Translations under genes and position numbers: made by a program
From: UBA1858 sp045106935
GTDB taxonomy: Bacteria; Pseudomonadota; Gammaproteobacteria; UBA4575
Reading direction: 5' to 3'
Assembly: GCA_045106935.1 (NCBI GenBank)
Contig: JBGCFN010000019.1
Location: forward strand, 1 to 64,000
Length of the DNA stretch: 64,000 nucleotides
The notes under the pieces: generated by a model
What the model saw: only the letters and a program-made list of their open reading frames with translations
Told to the model about the DNA's origin: nothing
The model's database searches: none
Part shown: positions 1 through 8,441 of the stretch, piece after piece
Position numbering within the stretch: position 1 is the first letter of the stretch
Layout of the letters: the number at the start of each line of letters is the position of its first letter

Positions 1-1
1 T

Positions 2-736
2 TTTCGTGACTTAATATTTTTGCAAGAAAACTTGCAGCATTGGTTGGATAATATTCATGTGTATAACACTATGTTAAATACACGAAAAGCACGTTATGAA
101 GAGACGGCGCCTGCTGCAGGTAAAACACTTAAGCGTTCTCAACTAAAACGTTTTCAAAAAAAATATAATGAATTATCTGAAAACTTAAATAAGGCAGAAG
201 CAAATAATGATGTATTAGCCTTTGTGAACGACAAAGAACTTTTAAGTCTTAAGCGAATTGAGCGCTTACAAAAGAAGTTAACCAAGTTAAATGAAGAATA
301 TCCATCTGAGCAGGAATATATTGATGGTTTAGAACGTTTGAACATCCTTCGTGGGCGTATCTATTGGAATGTGTCTCAAGAATATTCGCAACGACAATGG
401 CAAGCCAAAACCGAATTAATGACCATTGAGCAAGAAATTAGTAATTTAATTGATGTAGAAAGTTCGATTGCCACAGTTGATCAAGTTGCTAGTTTTGGGT
501 TTGGTGGCTTCCAATATCGCATTGATGAAATAAAGCAAAGAATCGAACAGACAATGCCTAGACTCGTGGTTGCTTACCAAAAACAGAGTGAGCTAATAGA
601 AAGTCTTGCAGTGAGAGAGTTGCATAATCGTAAATTAGTTATGAAGAGTTATCGTGCACAAGCGAAATTAGCTTTAGCGCAAGCGTACGACCAGGCGACT
701 ATCGATAACCCTGAAATTATTGGAGAAGAAGAATGA
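2..736 (+). CDS. Coiled-coil protein of trans-envelope operon, 5' end cut by window
   Basis: The reading frame is open from base 2, and the first possible start is only a TTG at 20, so the gene most likely begins left of the window. The visible 240 or so residues are rich in Lys, Glu, Gln and Leu with long helical, probably coiled-coil stretches and no membrane segment. I do not recognise a named domain. Its stop overlaps the start of the TPR lipoprotein by four bases (ATGA), so the two are translationally coupled. The context (TPR, ExbB, ExbD, AgmX-like) suggests a periplasmic or scaffold part of the same machine; this is inference. Confidence 0.7.
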   Translation, partial: FRDLIFLQENLQHWLDNIHVYNTMLNTRKARYEETAPAAGKTLKRSQLKRFQKKYNELSENLNKAEANNDVLAFVNDKELLSLKRIERLQKKLTKLNEEYPSEQEYIDGLERLNILRGRIYWNVSQEYSQRQWQAKTELMTIEQEISNLIDVESSIATVDQVASFGFGGFQYRIDEIKQRIEQTMPRLVVAYQKQSELIESLAVRELHNRKLVMKSYRAQAKLALAQAYDQATIDNPEIIGEEE

Positions 737-3549
737 GGCATATTCGCTGCTATATCGTTTATGCATTAATCATCACTTTGCAAGCATGTGGTTGGGGTGG
801 GGGTGCATATCATACTATTGAAGATCTAGAACGTAAAAAAATCGATATAGAAAATGATATACCTGTCGAGAGTAGTCGCAAAAAGGCTATCCATAGTTAT
901 CGAGAGTTGTTAGTTGATGAGGATCAAGAAAAAGATTCTCCCGTCGTTATACGCAGATTGGGTGATTTGAGACTTGAAGAAAATGAAGATTTACAAGCGG
1001 TTGATGTATCAAATCCTCAAATTGCAGAAAAATTTACAACGACTGATATAAATTATAAAGAAACAATTGAATTATACGAATACTTATTAGATGAAAAATC
1101 AGATTATCAATTAAATGATGTTGTGCTCTATCAATTATCGCGAGCATATGAAGCTGCAGATGAACGTGAAAAAATGTTAGATAGTCTTGATCGATTAATT
1201 GCTAAATTTCCAGAGTCTGATTACTACATTGAAGCACAATTTCGTCGTGGCGAAACGTTATTTGTAGATAAAAAATATAAACGTGCAGAATTAGCCTATG
1301 CTGAAGTGATCGAGCTAGGTAGAGATAGTCGTTTTTATAGACATGCGCTTTATAAGCAAGGCTGGTCTCATTTTAAAATGCTTGATTATGATGTGGGACT
1401 GCATTCATTTATAGCTTTGATTGATACCATGGTAGTCGATGATGTTGAAAAAGATATTGAAGCATTGACGAGACCAGAAAAGGAATTGCTAGATGATTCA
1501 TTACGGGCACTCGCATTAAGTTATGGCTACCTTGGAGGAGCGACTGAGATATCTAGTTATTTCAATGGATACGGCCGTAAACCGTATGAAGCGCTGATAT
1601 ATGATCGCTTAGGCAAGCAATTTTTAGAAAAACAACGATTTAGTGATGCAGCAAATACATTTAGAGAATTTGTTGAGCATAATCCATTTAATCAACAAGC
1701 GCCTGATTTCCAAATTCGTGCTATAGATGCATTCAAGAAAGGCAAGTTTCCTTCAGAAGTTCTTAGCGCAAAGAAGCAATTTGTTGAGAATTATCATTTA
1801 AATTCAGAATACTGGTCGCATAATAAGATTGAGGAAGCATCTCATGTGGTTGATTTTCTTAAATCCAACATTATCGATTTAGCTAAGTATTATCATGCAG
1901 TTGCTCAAAAATCCAAGAAAAAACCTGATTATATTGAAGCAACACGTTGGTATAAGGCATACATAGCTTCATTTCCTAAAGATCCTCATTCTGCGCATAT
2001 GAATTTCTTGCTTGCTGATATTTGGTTTGAGACGAAAGAATATGAGAATGCAGTCGTTGAGTTTGAAAAGACTGCATATCAATATGCAGCGCATCCGAAA
2101 GATTCTGAAGCGGGTTATGCCGCGTTAGTTGCTTTTAATGATTGGTTGTCTTCTGAAAAAGAAAGCCAATTAAATGCATTAATTAAAACCAGGCAAATTG
2201 ATAGTACTTTTAAATTTGCTAATAAATTTCCTCAACACCCTGAAGCGCCTGTCGCATTAACAAAAGCAGCTGAAGATTTATTCTCAACAAAGAATTATCG
2301 TCGTGCAATTGAGGCGTCTAGCTTGTTGGTTGAGAAGTTTCCTGACAGCGATACTAAGCTACGTAAAAGTGCTTGGACGGTTAAGGCGCATTCTTCATTT
2401 GAGTTAAGAGACTTTCCAAACTCTGAGATTTCATATCAAAAAGCAATTTTGCTTGTGGATAATGATGTCAAAGAACGTAAGAAGTTAGAAGAAAAACTGG
2501 CTGCTTCTATTTATAAGCAAGGTGAAGCAAGTCAATTAGCTGGTGAGACTGACAAGGCTGTTGATCACTTCTTGCGTGTGGGCCAAATTGTGCCAGATTC
2601 AGAAATTCGTGCGACAGCACAATATGATGCCGCAACATTACTACTGAAATCAGAACAATGGTCGCGTGCAGCGTCTGTCTTAGAAGACTTTAGAAGTCGT
2701 TTCCCGAATCATGAGGAGCAGTCTTCAATAACGCATAAGCTAGCATTGGTATATGAAAAAGATCAGCGTAATCTCTTGGCGGCGCAGGAATATGAAAGAA
2801 TAAGTCTAGATAATTCAAATGATATAGAGACTCAGCGTACATCAAGCTTGGTGGCAGCAGATTTATATACTAAAGAAAAAGATGATTATCGCGCAATTGA
2901 GATATATAAAAATTATATTAAACGCTTTCCACAACCTTATGAGGCTTCTCTAGAGGTACGTCAATCGTTAGTTGATTTATATTTGTCACGACAAGAAGAT
3001 CAAGTGGTTAAGCAATGGCGTGAAGATATTATTAAATCTGAAGCGGCAGCAGGCAATGCCAGTACAGATCGTATGAAATTTATCGCGGCGAATGCTTCGC
3101 TACAGCTAGCCATTCCTAAATACACCATATTCAATGCGAGCCGTTTGAAAATACCCCTTGAAACAAGCTTGAAAGTTAAGAAGCGCCTCATGGAAAGAGC
3201 GTTGACAGCATTTGAGCTCGCGGGTGCCTATAAGGTAGAAGAAGTCACTACTGCTGCAACTTACTATTCTGGCTTGATTTACTACGACTTTAGTCGTGCA
3301 TTAATGCAATCTGATCGGCCTCGTGGACTATCTGAGGAAGAACTGGCGCAGTATGAATTTTTATTGGAAGAACAATCATTTCCATTTGAAGAGCAGGCGA
3401 TTGACTTGTTTGAGCTAAATGCACGTAGAACAACTGATGGTGTGTATAACAAGTGGATTCGTGAAAGCTTACGTGAACTAGGTGAACTTGTTCCAGCGAG
3501 ATACGCAAGAACGGAAAAATCAGAGAATTATGTGGAGACGATACATTAA
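733..3549 (+). CDS. Large TPR-repeat outer-membrane lipoprotein of ExbBD/AgmX operon
   Basis: 938 residues. The N-terminus is a lipoprotein signal with lipobox LQAC at about residue 19, so the protein is probably lipid-anchored and periplasm-facing. The rest is almost all helical TPR/Sel1-like repeats, seen as repeated pairs of the type 'A-x-Y-x-E-x-I...F-P-x-S-x-x' (for example around residues 150-210, 430-470 and 610-720). TPR arrays bind protein partners; in the Myxococcus Glt machinery TPR proteins form part of the envelope complex. It starts inside the stop of the preceding gene and its 3' end overlaps the next start, which fits one polycistronic message. The specific partner is unknown. 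Confidence 0.85.
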   Translation: MRHIRCYIVYALIITLQACGWGGGAYHTIEDLERKKIDIENDIPVESSRKKAIHSYRELLVDEDQEKDSPVVIRRLGDLRLEENEDLQAVDVSNPQIAEKFTTTDINYKETIELYEYLLDEKSDYQLNDVVLYQLSRAYEAADEREKMLDSLDRLIAKFPESDYYIEAQFRRGETLFVDKKYKRAELAYAEVIELGRDSRFYRHALYKQGWSHFKMLDYDVGLHSFIALIDTMVVDDVEKDIEALTRPEKELLDDSLRALALSYGYLGGATEISSYFNGYGRKPYEALIYDRLGKQFLEKQRFSDAANTFREFVEHNPFNQQAPDFQIRAIDAFKKGKFPSEVLSAKKQFVENYHLNSEYWSHNKIEEASHVVDFLKSNIIDLAKYYHAVAQKSKKKPDYIEATRWYKAYIASFPKDPHSAHMNFLLADIWFETKEYENAVVEFEKTAYQYAAHPKDSEAGYAALVAFNDWLSSEKESQLNALIKTRQIDSTFKFANKFPQHPEAPVALTKAAEDLFSTKNYRRAIEASSLLVEKFPDSDTKLRKSAWTVKAHSSFELRDFPNSEISYQKAILLVDNDVKERKKLEEKLAASIYKQGEASQLAGETDKAVDHFLRVGQIVPDSEIRATAQYDAATLLLKSEQWSRAASVLEDFRSRFPNHEEQSSITHKLALVYEKDQRNLLAAQEYERISLDNSNDIETQRTSSLVAADLYTKEKDDYRAIEIYKNYIKRFPQPYEASLEVRQSLVDLYLSRQEDQVVKQWREDIIKSEAAAGNASTDRMKFIAANASLQLAIPKYTIFNASRLKIPLETSLKVKKRLMERALTAFELAGAYKVEEVTTAATYYSGLIYYDFSRALMQSDRPRGLSEEELAQYEFLLEEQSFPFEEQAIDLFELNARRTTDGVYNKWIRESLRELGELVPARYARTEKSENYVETIH

Positions 3550-4159
3550 TATTAAAGTCTTATTTCTAGGCCTTGCTACAGTGCTGTTATCAGCCTGTAA
3601 CACTATGCCTGAGAAAGTGTCATCTGCCTCACAGAAAGAGAAAGATGCCTCTAAGGCTGTTGTCGTCAAGCAGGACTATAAAATATCTGCATCGCTTGAA
3701 CAGCAGTTTGGTTTTGGCGTGGAAGCAATGGTTGCTGAAAATTACCCGCAAGCGATTGAGATTTTTAAAAGAGTTGCTCAAAAAGAGCCTCGTGCATCCG
3801 GTCCATGGGTCAATATAGCGATTGCCTATCGTAAGCTAGACCAAATAGATAAGGCCGATGAGGCGATTGAAACAGCCGTTAAGTTAAATCCAAAGAATCC
3901 TTATGCATTAAATCAGGCAGGCATCATTAAGCGTGAGCAAGGTGACTTTGAACAAGCTCAGACCCTGTATAAGAGTGCACTCGCCGAGTATCCGAATTAC
4001 TCAAACGCTCATCTAAATTTAGCTATTTTATGTGACCTATATTTACAGAAAATAGTATGTGCGAAATCTCATTATCAAGCATATCAAGAGATTGAAAAAA
4101 ATGACGATAAACAAGTCATCGCTTGGATGAGTGCTTTGTCTCGAAGAGAGAGCAAATAA
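3530..4159 (+). CDS. Small TPR lipoprotein
   Basis: 209 residues from the ATG at 3530, which lies inside the 3' end of the large TPR gene. This start is preferred over more upstream ones because it directly yields a charged n-region, a hydrophobic core and lipobox LLSAC. The mature part carries about three TPR units (Ala-Leu-Asn-x-Ala-Gly type, roughly residues 60-190). It is probably an outer-membrane or inner-membrane lipoprotein that acts as an assembly adaptor, as PilF/PilW-like TPR lipoproteins do. The function within this operon is inferred from position only. Confidence 0.85.
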   Translation: MWRRYINIKVLFLGLATVLLSACNTMPEKVSSASQKEKDASKAVVVKQDYKISASLEQQFGFGVEAMVAENYPQAIEIFKRVAQKEPRASGPWVNIAIAYRKLDQIDKADEAIETAVKLNPKNPYALNQAGIIKREQGDFEQAQTLYKSALAEYPNYSNAHLNLAILCDLYLQKIVCAKSHYQAYQEIEKNDDKQVIAWMSALSRRESK

Positions 4160-4180
4160 AATAATGGTGGAGTTGAGGTA

Positions 4181-4441
4181 ATGAAAATCTTCTTACTGAT
4201 ACTGGTCTGTTTATCAATGCAAGGAATTACATTGGCAGATCAGAATGTACAAGAGTTAAACGGTATCTCAATTATTGGCAATAAAGAACTGCCAAAAAGT
4301 CTAGTCATTGTTCCTTGGAAAGCGTCATTGCCAGGAGAAGGTGATTTTTTTCTACAACGTCATATTAATGAATATATACAGCCAGTGGATAAGGAAGTAT
4401 TTAGACGTAAAGTAGATTTTTATCAGCAAAGTAAAAAATAA
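4181..4441 (+). CDS. Small exported protein of trans-envelope operon
   Basis: 86 residues with a clear Sec signal peptide (MKIFLLILVCLSMQGITLA, cleavage after ADA-like LAD). The mature part of about 66 residues contains the segment GNKELPKSL followed by IVPWK, which I recall as a conserved feature of small proteins in equivalent ExbBD-AgmX operons of Shewanella-like bacteria, but I cannot verify this here. A GGAG ribosome-binding site lies shortly upstream. It sits between the TPR lipoprotein and the ExbB-like gene, so it is probably a periplasmic subunit of the same complex. No enzymatic motif is visible. Confidence 0.75.
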   Translation: MKIFLLILVCLSMQGITLADQNVQELNGISIIGNKELPKSLVIVPWKASLPGEGDFFLQRHINEYIQPVDKEVFRRKVDFYQQSKK

Positions 4442-4470
4442 TTTTACGATTTATGTAATAGGGAGCCCTA

Positions 4471-5127
4471 ATGAGCATGTATGAATCTTTTGTAACATTT
4501 TTTCAATCCGGTGGATTTTTTATGATTCCAATCGTATTTGTATTGGCCATAGGTCTTGCTATTGCGATTGAAAGATATATCTATCTTTCTTCTACGCGAG
4601 TTAAAAATCAAATTGCTTGGAAGAAAATTCAAACAGTATTAGCCAGTGGCAATATGAACGAAGCAATGAATTTTGCTGAAAAATCAAAATGCGCAATTAG
4701 TCGTATTATGAGTTATGGCATTACAAGCTCTCAAACATCACGTCGTCGTGATGATATTGAAACAGCAATGGAAGAAGGTTTAATGGAAGTAGTGCCAAAA
4801 TTAGAAAAACGAACTCATTATTTGGCAACGTTTGCGAATGTAGCGACATTGCTAGGATTGCTCGGAACAATTATTGGACTAATTGATGCATTTACAGCGA
4901 TTTCTGCGGCAAGTCCTGCAGAAAAAGCAGATTTACTTTCTTCAAGTATTTCAGTGGCGATGAACACAACTGCTTTCGGTTTAATGGTGGGTATTCCGTT
5001 ATTGTTATTGCATTCTTGGTTACAAACTAAAACGACTGAAATTGTCGATAGTTTGGAAATGGCATCTGTGAAGGTGTTGAATTCAATTACTAATAACGCA
5101 CGTAAGCAAGCTGAAGCTTCAGCTTAA
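4471..5127 (+). CDS. MotA/TolQ/ExbB-family proton channel protein
   Basis: 218 residues, the usual length for a TolQ/ExbB/AglR-type protein. There are three membrane helices: about residues 14-36, 125-150 and 165-190. The second and third lie in the diagnostic MotA/ExbB region, with LLGLLGTIIGLIDAF and a Thr/Ser-rich helix (SVAMNTTAFGLMVGIP) that lines the proton path in this family. A cytoplasmic domain sits between helix 1 and helix 2. With the two ExbD proteins just downstream it should form an inner-membrane, proton-motive-force driven stator. A GGGAG ribosome-binding site precedes the ATG. Confidence 0.93.
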   Translation: MSMYESFVTFFQSGGFFMIPIVFVLAIGLAIAIERYIYLSSTRVKNQIAWKKIQTVLASGNMNEAMNFAEKSKCAISRIMSYGITSSQTSRRRDDIETAMEEGLMEVVPKLEKRTHYLATFANVATLLGLLGTIIGLIDAFTAISAASPAEKADLLSSSISVAMNTTAFGLMVGIPLLLLHSWLQTKTTEIVDSLEMASVKVLNSITNNARKQAEASA

Positions 5128-5142
5128 ACGGTAGTAAACATA

Positions 5143-5649
5143 ATGAGATCTAGACGTTTCAGAAGTAGACGTAACAAAGAAGAAGCTGAACTCAGTATTA
5201 CTGCGTTCATGAATCTAATGGTTATTTTGGTTCCGTTTTTGTTAATAACAGCAGTATTTTCCAAGATTAGTATTTTGGAATTAGATTTGCCGTCGAAATC
5301 AGATGTAGTTAAAAACAATGTTAAGAAATTAGAGCTAGAGATTGTTGTGCGTGAAAATTCCTTGCGTGTACAAGATCGTAATAAAGGTGCACTCAAAACA
5401 ATTAAAAATACAAAGCAGGGTTACCAGTTAACGGTACTTAATGATTATTTGCAGGGGTTGAAATCTAAGTATCAAGATATCAATAACGCAACAATACTAT
5501 TAGAGCCTGATATTACATACGATATGCTCGTGCAGATCATGGATTCTGTCAGAGCCGCTGAAGTTGAAAAAGACGGTGAAGTAGTATTTGCAGATTTGTT
5601 CCCAGATATCGCTGTGGGTGATGCCCCAGTGTATACGGCAGGTAGATAG
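5143..5649 (+). CDS. ExbD/TolR-family protein 1 (Asn in place of membrane Asp)
   Basis: 168 residues with a short Arg-rich cytoplasmic N-terminus, one membrane helix (about 19-42) and a periplasmic ExbD-like domain. In ExbD, TolR and MotB the start of the helix carries an Asp that takes up protons. Here the equivalent position in the run ITAFMNLMVILVPFLL is Asn24 (codon AAT at 5212). The next gene, a second ExbD, retains Asp. The pair therefore probably acts as a heterodimer in which only one subunit is protonated, but this is inferred. It lies 15 bases after the ExbB-like gene. Confidence 0.9.
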   Translation: MRSRRFRSRRNKEEAELSITAFMNLMVILVPFLLITAVFSKISILELDLPSKSDVVKNNVKKLELEIVVRENSLRVQDRNKGALKTIKNTKQGYQLTVLNDYLQGLKSKYQDINNATILLEPDITYDMLVQIMDSVRAAEVEKDGEVVFADLFPDIAVGDAPVYTAGR

Positions 5650-5651
5650 TT

Positions 5652-6155
5652 ATGCGTGGTAAAAAAACTGTAAAAAGAATGCAGCGCAATCATGATCGCG
5701 CAAAGAAGCAAGCACCATTCAATATTGTTTCTTTGATGGATATTTTTACGATCCTTGTGTTTTTCTTGTTGGTCAATGCGTCGGATCCTACTGTATTGCC
5801 AAATGCAAAGGGCATTGAAATGCCTCAGTCGATGGCTGAGAAAAAACCGCGTGTGTCAGTTGTATTAATGTTGAGTCAAGACGATATTAGTTTGCAGGGT
5901 GAGAAAGTCGTGAGCTCAGATAATATTACAGGCAATAAAAAATCTGAAGTTCAAAAATTACAAATTGCATTACAAGAAGAAATACTAAAAGTGCATGCGG
6001 ATATCAAAGAAGGCGAGAAAAAAGAAATTACAATTATGGGTGATAAAAGTGTTCCATTCAGCTTAATTAAACAAGTCATGCAGATTTGTTCAAGTGCTGG
6101 ATTCGAGCAAATCTCATTATCAGTTATCCAAAGAGAATCTACTCAAGCAAGTTAA
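5652..6155 (+). CDS. ExbD/TolR-family protein 2 (catalytic Asp present)
   Basis: 167 residues with a basic cytoplasmic N-terminus, a single membrane helix at about 25-44 and a periplasmic domain. The helix begins SLMDIFTILVFFLLV, so the proton-binding Asp is present as Asp30 (codon GAT at 5739). The gene follows its paralogue by two bases. One ExbB-like and two ExbD-like proteins is the composition of the Myxococcus AglRQS motor, and is unlike the classical single ExbB-ExbD pair. Confidence 0.92.
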   Translation: MRGKKTVKRMQRNHDRAKKQAPFNIVSLMDIFTILVFFLLVNASDPTVLPNAKGIEMPQSMAEKKPRVSVVLMLSQDDISLQGEKVVSSDNITGNKKSEVQKLQIALQEEILKVHADIKEGEKKEITIMGDKSVPFSLIKQVMQICSSAGFEQISLSVIQRESTQAS

Positions 6156-6159
6156 GGTT

Positions 6160-7146
6160 ATGACAGCAGCAGCCGTATATTCATGGCGTCTCCCTTGGGA
6201 GGTGTCAACAGTAGAAAAGACAAGATTTAAACGCATCTTAAACCGCGTGACTATGACTTGTCTGGTGTTAACATTAATTATTCCTTTCTTACCTTTGCCT
6301 GAGAAAGAAACTCCAATTGAAGATAAACAAGAGAAAAGAGTAGTCAAAATACTCATTGAGAAAAAACTACCACCTCCGCCACCTATTGTTAAAAACGTGG
6401 AGCCTCAAAAGCTTAAGAAGCCTGTCAAAACAACTAAGCCTAAAGCAATAAAGAAAGTTCAAGAAAAGAAAATTGCTAAAGCAGCTCATAAACCTGTGCC
6501 ACAAAAGAAAGTGGCTCCTGCGCCACCTAAAAAGTCTGCAAAAGAAGTCGCTGCTGGATCAGGATTGTTAGCCTTTCAAAATGAATTAGCTGATATTAGT
6601 AAAAATACAACTTCACAAGCCTTAGGCGAACGGTCGTTGAACAATAGTGGTGGTTCTGCATCAAGAATTGAGCGTTCACTAGTCACCAAAAACACTGGCA
6701 AGGGGAGTGGAGGAATTAATACCGCATCACTTAGCCGAGATGTTTCCGGAACTGGCTTAGGTGGAAGAACTGCAAGTCGAGTGTCTGGACCTTCAGGTAT
6801 GGGTGCGGGTGAAGGCGGTTCTGGAACTGGTAGTAGTGATGGCATTGGGCGAGCAGCACAACGTGATTTAGAGAAAATTCAAATTACATTTGATCGGAAC
6901 AAGAGTGCAATCTTTAGTATGTACAATCGTGCACTTCGATCAACACCAGAACTTCAAGGCAAGGTGGTTTTGAAGATATCTATTGCTCCATCAGGGAAGG
7001 TGACTGACGTGTCTATCGTCAGTAGTGAATTAGCAGATACGGAACTCGAGAAGAAACTAATACAACGCGTAAAATTGATCAATTTTGGATCTGAAGATGT
7101 TCCAGTATTTACATTCAACTATCCGATCGACTTTTACCCGGTTTAG
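6160..7146 (+). CDS. TonB-like protein with AgmX/PglI C-terminal domain
   Basis: 328 residues from the ATG at 6160, four bases after the preceding stop. There is one N-terminal membrane helix (about residues 29-46). A Pro/Lys-rich periplasmic linker follows (runs of KKLPPPPPIVK type, about 65-130), then a Gly/Ser-rich low-complexity stretch (about 175-240), then a C-terminal AgmX/PglI-type domain of about 75 residues that resembles the TonB C-terminal fold (LQGKVVLKISIAPSGKV...). Such proteins couple ExbBD motors to the outer envelope; Myxococcus AgmX/GltG-type proteins have the same layout. Its 3' end overlaps the PDZ gene. Confidence 0.9.
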   Translation: MTAAAVYSWRLPWEVSTVEKTRFKRILNRVTMTCLVLTLIIPFLPLPEKETPIEDKQEKRVVKILIEKKLPPPPPIVKNVEPQKLKKPVKTTKPKAIKKVQEKKIAKAAHKPVPQKKVAPAPPKKSAKEVAAGSGLLAFQNELADISKNTTSQALGERSLNNSGGSASRIERSLVTKNTGKGSGGINTASLSRDVSGTGLGGRTASRVSGPSGMGAGEGGSGTGSSDGIGRAAQRDLEKIQITFDRNKSAIFSMYNRALRSTPELQGKVVLKISIAPSGKVTDVSIVSSELADTELEKKLIQRVKLINFGSEDVPVFTFNYPIDFYPV

Positions 7147-7780
7147 TCTACACGGGCTTATAATTGCGATCTTATCGTTTGCTGTGATGCTTCCGGTGGC
7201 TTCAAGTGCGCCACTTAAATTAGCAAATTTTGAATTAAGCGGAGTTGTTATGAATAACTCCGATTCTCTTGCTGTATTATTTGATAAAGAAAAACGTCAT
7301 GAATTAGTACTTCGTGTAGGTGACGTTGTTGCAGGTTGTGTACTTGATTACGTGCGCCGCAGTCGCGTTAGTTTTTACTGTAACGATCAAATTTTAACAT
7401 TAACTTTACGAAGTTTGAGTATTGATATTACATCGACTGAGGGTAAAGACGTATGGTCTCCGCCCGTGACAATTTCTAATGAGAATCGTCAGCAATTATT
7501 TGATCAACCTGAAAATTTCATCACCTCATTTAATCTAGTTCCACATATGCAGGATGGACAACTTGCGGCATATGAGGTTAAAAATATCCCTGAAGAAGAT
7601 GTGTCGCAATCATTAGATCTGCAAAAAGGTGATTTAATTGTTGCATTGAATGGAGTGGCTGCAACTAATGCGGAAGAATTTTCGGAAGCATTCGAACAGA
7701 TTAAATTTACTCAATCGATTGATATTGAGTTAATTCGAGATGATGTTCGTTACTATAAAAATTATTTGCTACAACGATAG
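7097..7780 (+). CDS. Membrane-anchored GspC-like PDZ protein
   Basis: 227 residues from the ATG at 7097, which overlaps the AgmX-like gene by 50 bases; a TTG at 7085 is an alternative start. An N-terminal hydrophobic helix (about residues 19-36) is followed by an HR-like region (about 40-120) similar in pattern to the homology region of type II secretion protein GspC (FELSGVVMNNSDSLAV...). The C-terminus is a PDZ domain (about 145-225, with LQKGDLIVALNGV). No other type II secretion genes are visible. It probably links the ExbBD motor to a substrate or outer-membrane partner; the role is inferred. Confidence 0.8.
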   Translation: MFQYLHSTIRSTFTRFSLHGLIIAILSFAVMLPVASSAPLKLANFELSGVVMNNSDSLAVLFDKEKRHELVLRVGDVVAGCVLDYVRRSRVSFYCNDQILTLTLRSLSIDITSTEGKDVWSPPVTISNENRQQLFDQPENFITSFNLVPHMQDGQLAAYEVKNIPEEDVSQSLDLQKGDLIVALNGVAATNAEEFSEAFEQIKFTQSIDIELIRDDVRYYKNYLLQR

Positions 7781-7794
7781 TTGCATAGAGTGAG

Positions 7795-8337
7795 TTAAGC
7801 TGACTTTATTAATACGTATACTGCGCCTGTCCCTCCGTCTGCGGGCCTTGCAGAACAAAAAGCTAAAATTTCATCACGTCTTTGTAGCCATTGATTAACT
7901 AGTGGCTTGATCACTGGGCCTTGGTTGCTTGATCCATAGCCTTTGCCATGAATAATTCTTACACAGCGTATCCCATATTCGCGACACTCGTTAATAAACT
8001 CATTTAATTGTTGTTGTGCTTCTAGTCTTGTTAAGCCATGTAGATCTAGTTCAGCTTCAATACTGTACTGCCCACGCTTAAGTTTTCTAAAAACTTGTTT
8101 TTGTATGCCAGCTTTAACATAAGAAAGGCTATCACCGGCTTGCATATCTTCATGCTCATTAGGGCTAACTAATAATTCTTGCATGACTTTTTGTTCGTCA
8201 CGATGAGATTGCTGTGGGACAGGGCGTGGTTTTGGTGTCTCATGGACGACTTTATTTTGATTAGATAAAACCTTCACATTATCCAGTAGCTCAGCAAAAC
8301 TGGGTGAATCATTTTGGCTTTTTTTATCATCTGACAT
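7795..8337 (-). CDS. Smr-domain DNA endonuclease (SmrA/YdaL-like)
   Basis: 180 residues from an ATG at 8337. Upstream in-frame starts exist but would add an atypical extension and run into the surE promoter region. The C-terminal half (about residues 95-175) is an Smr domain with the motifs LDLHGLTRLEAQ (catalytic DLHG type) and IIHGKGYGS (the GKG loop). The charged N-terminal half is typical of SmrA/SmrB. Small Smr proteins are nicking endonucleases; the gammaproteobacterial SmrB acts in ribosome rescue by cleaving mRNA, so the exact substrate is open. The gene is convergent with the preceding operon and divergent from surE. Confidence 0.88.
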   Translation of the reverse strand: MSDDKKSQNDSPSFAELLDNVKVLSNQNKVVHETPKPRPVPQQSHRDEQKVMQELLVSPNEHEDMQAGDSLSYVKAGIQKQVFRKLKRGQYSIEAELDLHGLTRLEAQQQLNEFINECREYGIRCVRIIHGKGYGSSNQGPVIKPLVNQWLQRRDEILAFCSARPADGGTGAVYVLIKSA

Positions 8338-8441
8338 GAGATTATTATCAAGAAAATTATTACTACGAAGCTTAGGCAATTGCCTGTTATTATAAGTGAA
8401 TTTTATATTCCAGATAGTACACTTTTTACTCAAATACATGC

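Noticed and set aside
7097..7780. PDZ protein considered as evidence for a type II secretion system
   Set aside because: No gspD-M genes are present; the gene is overlapped with the ExbBD/AgmX operon instead.
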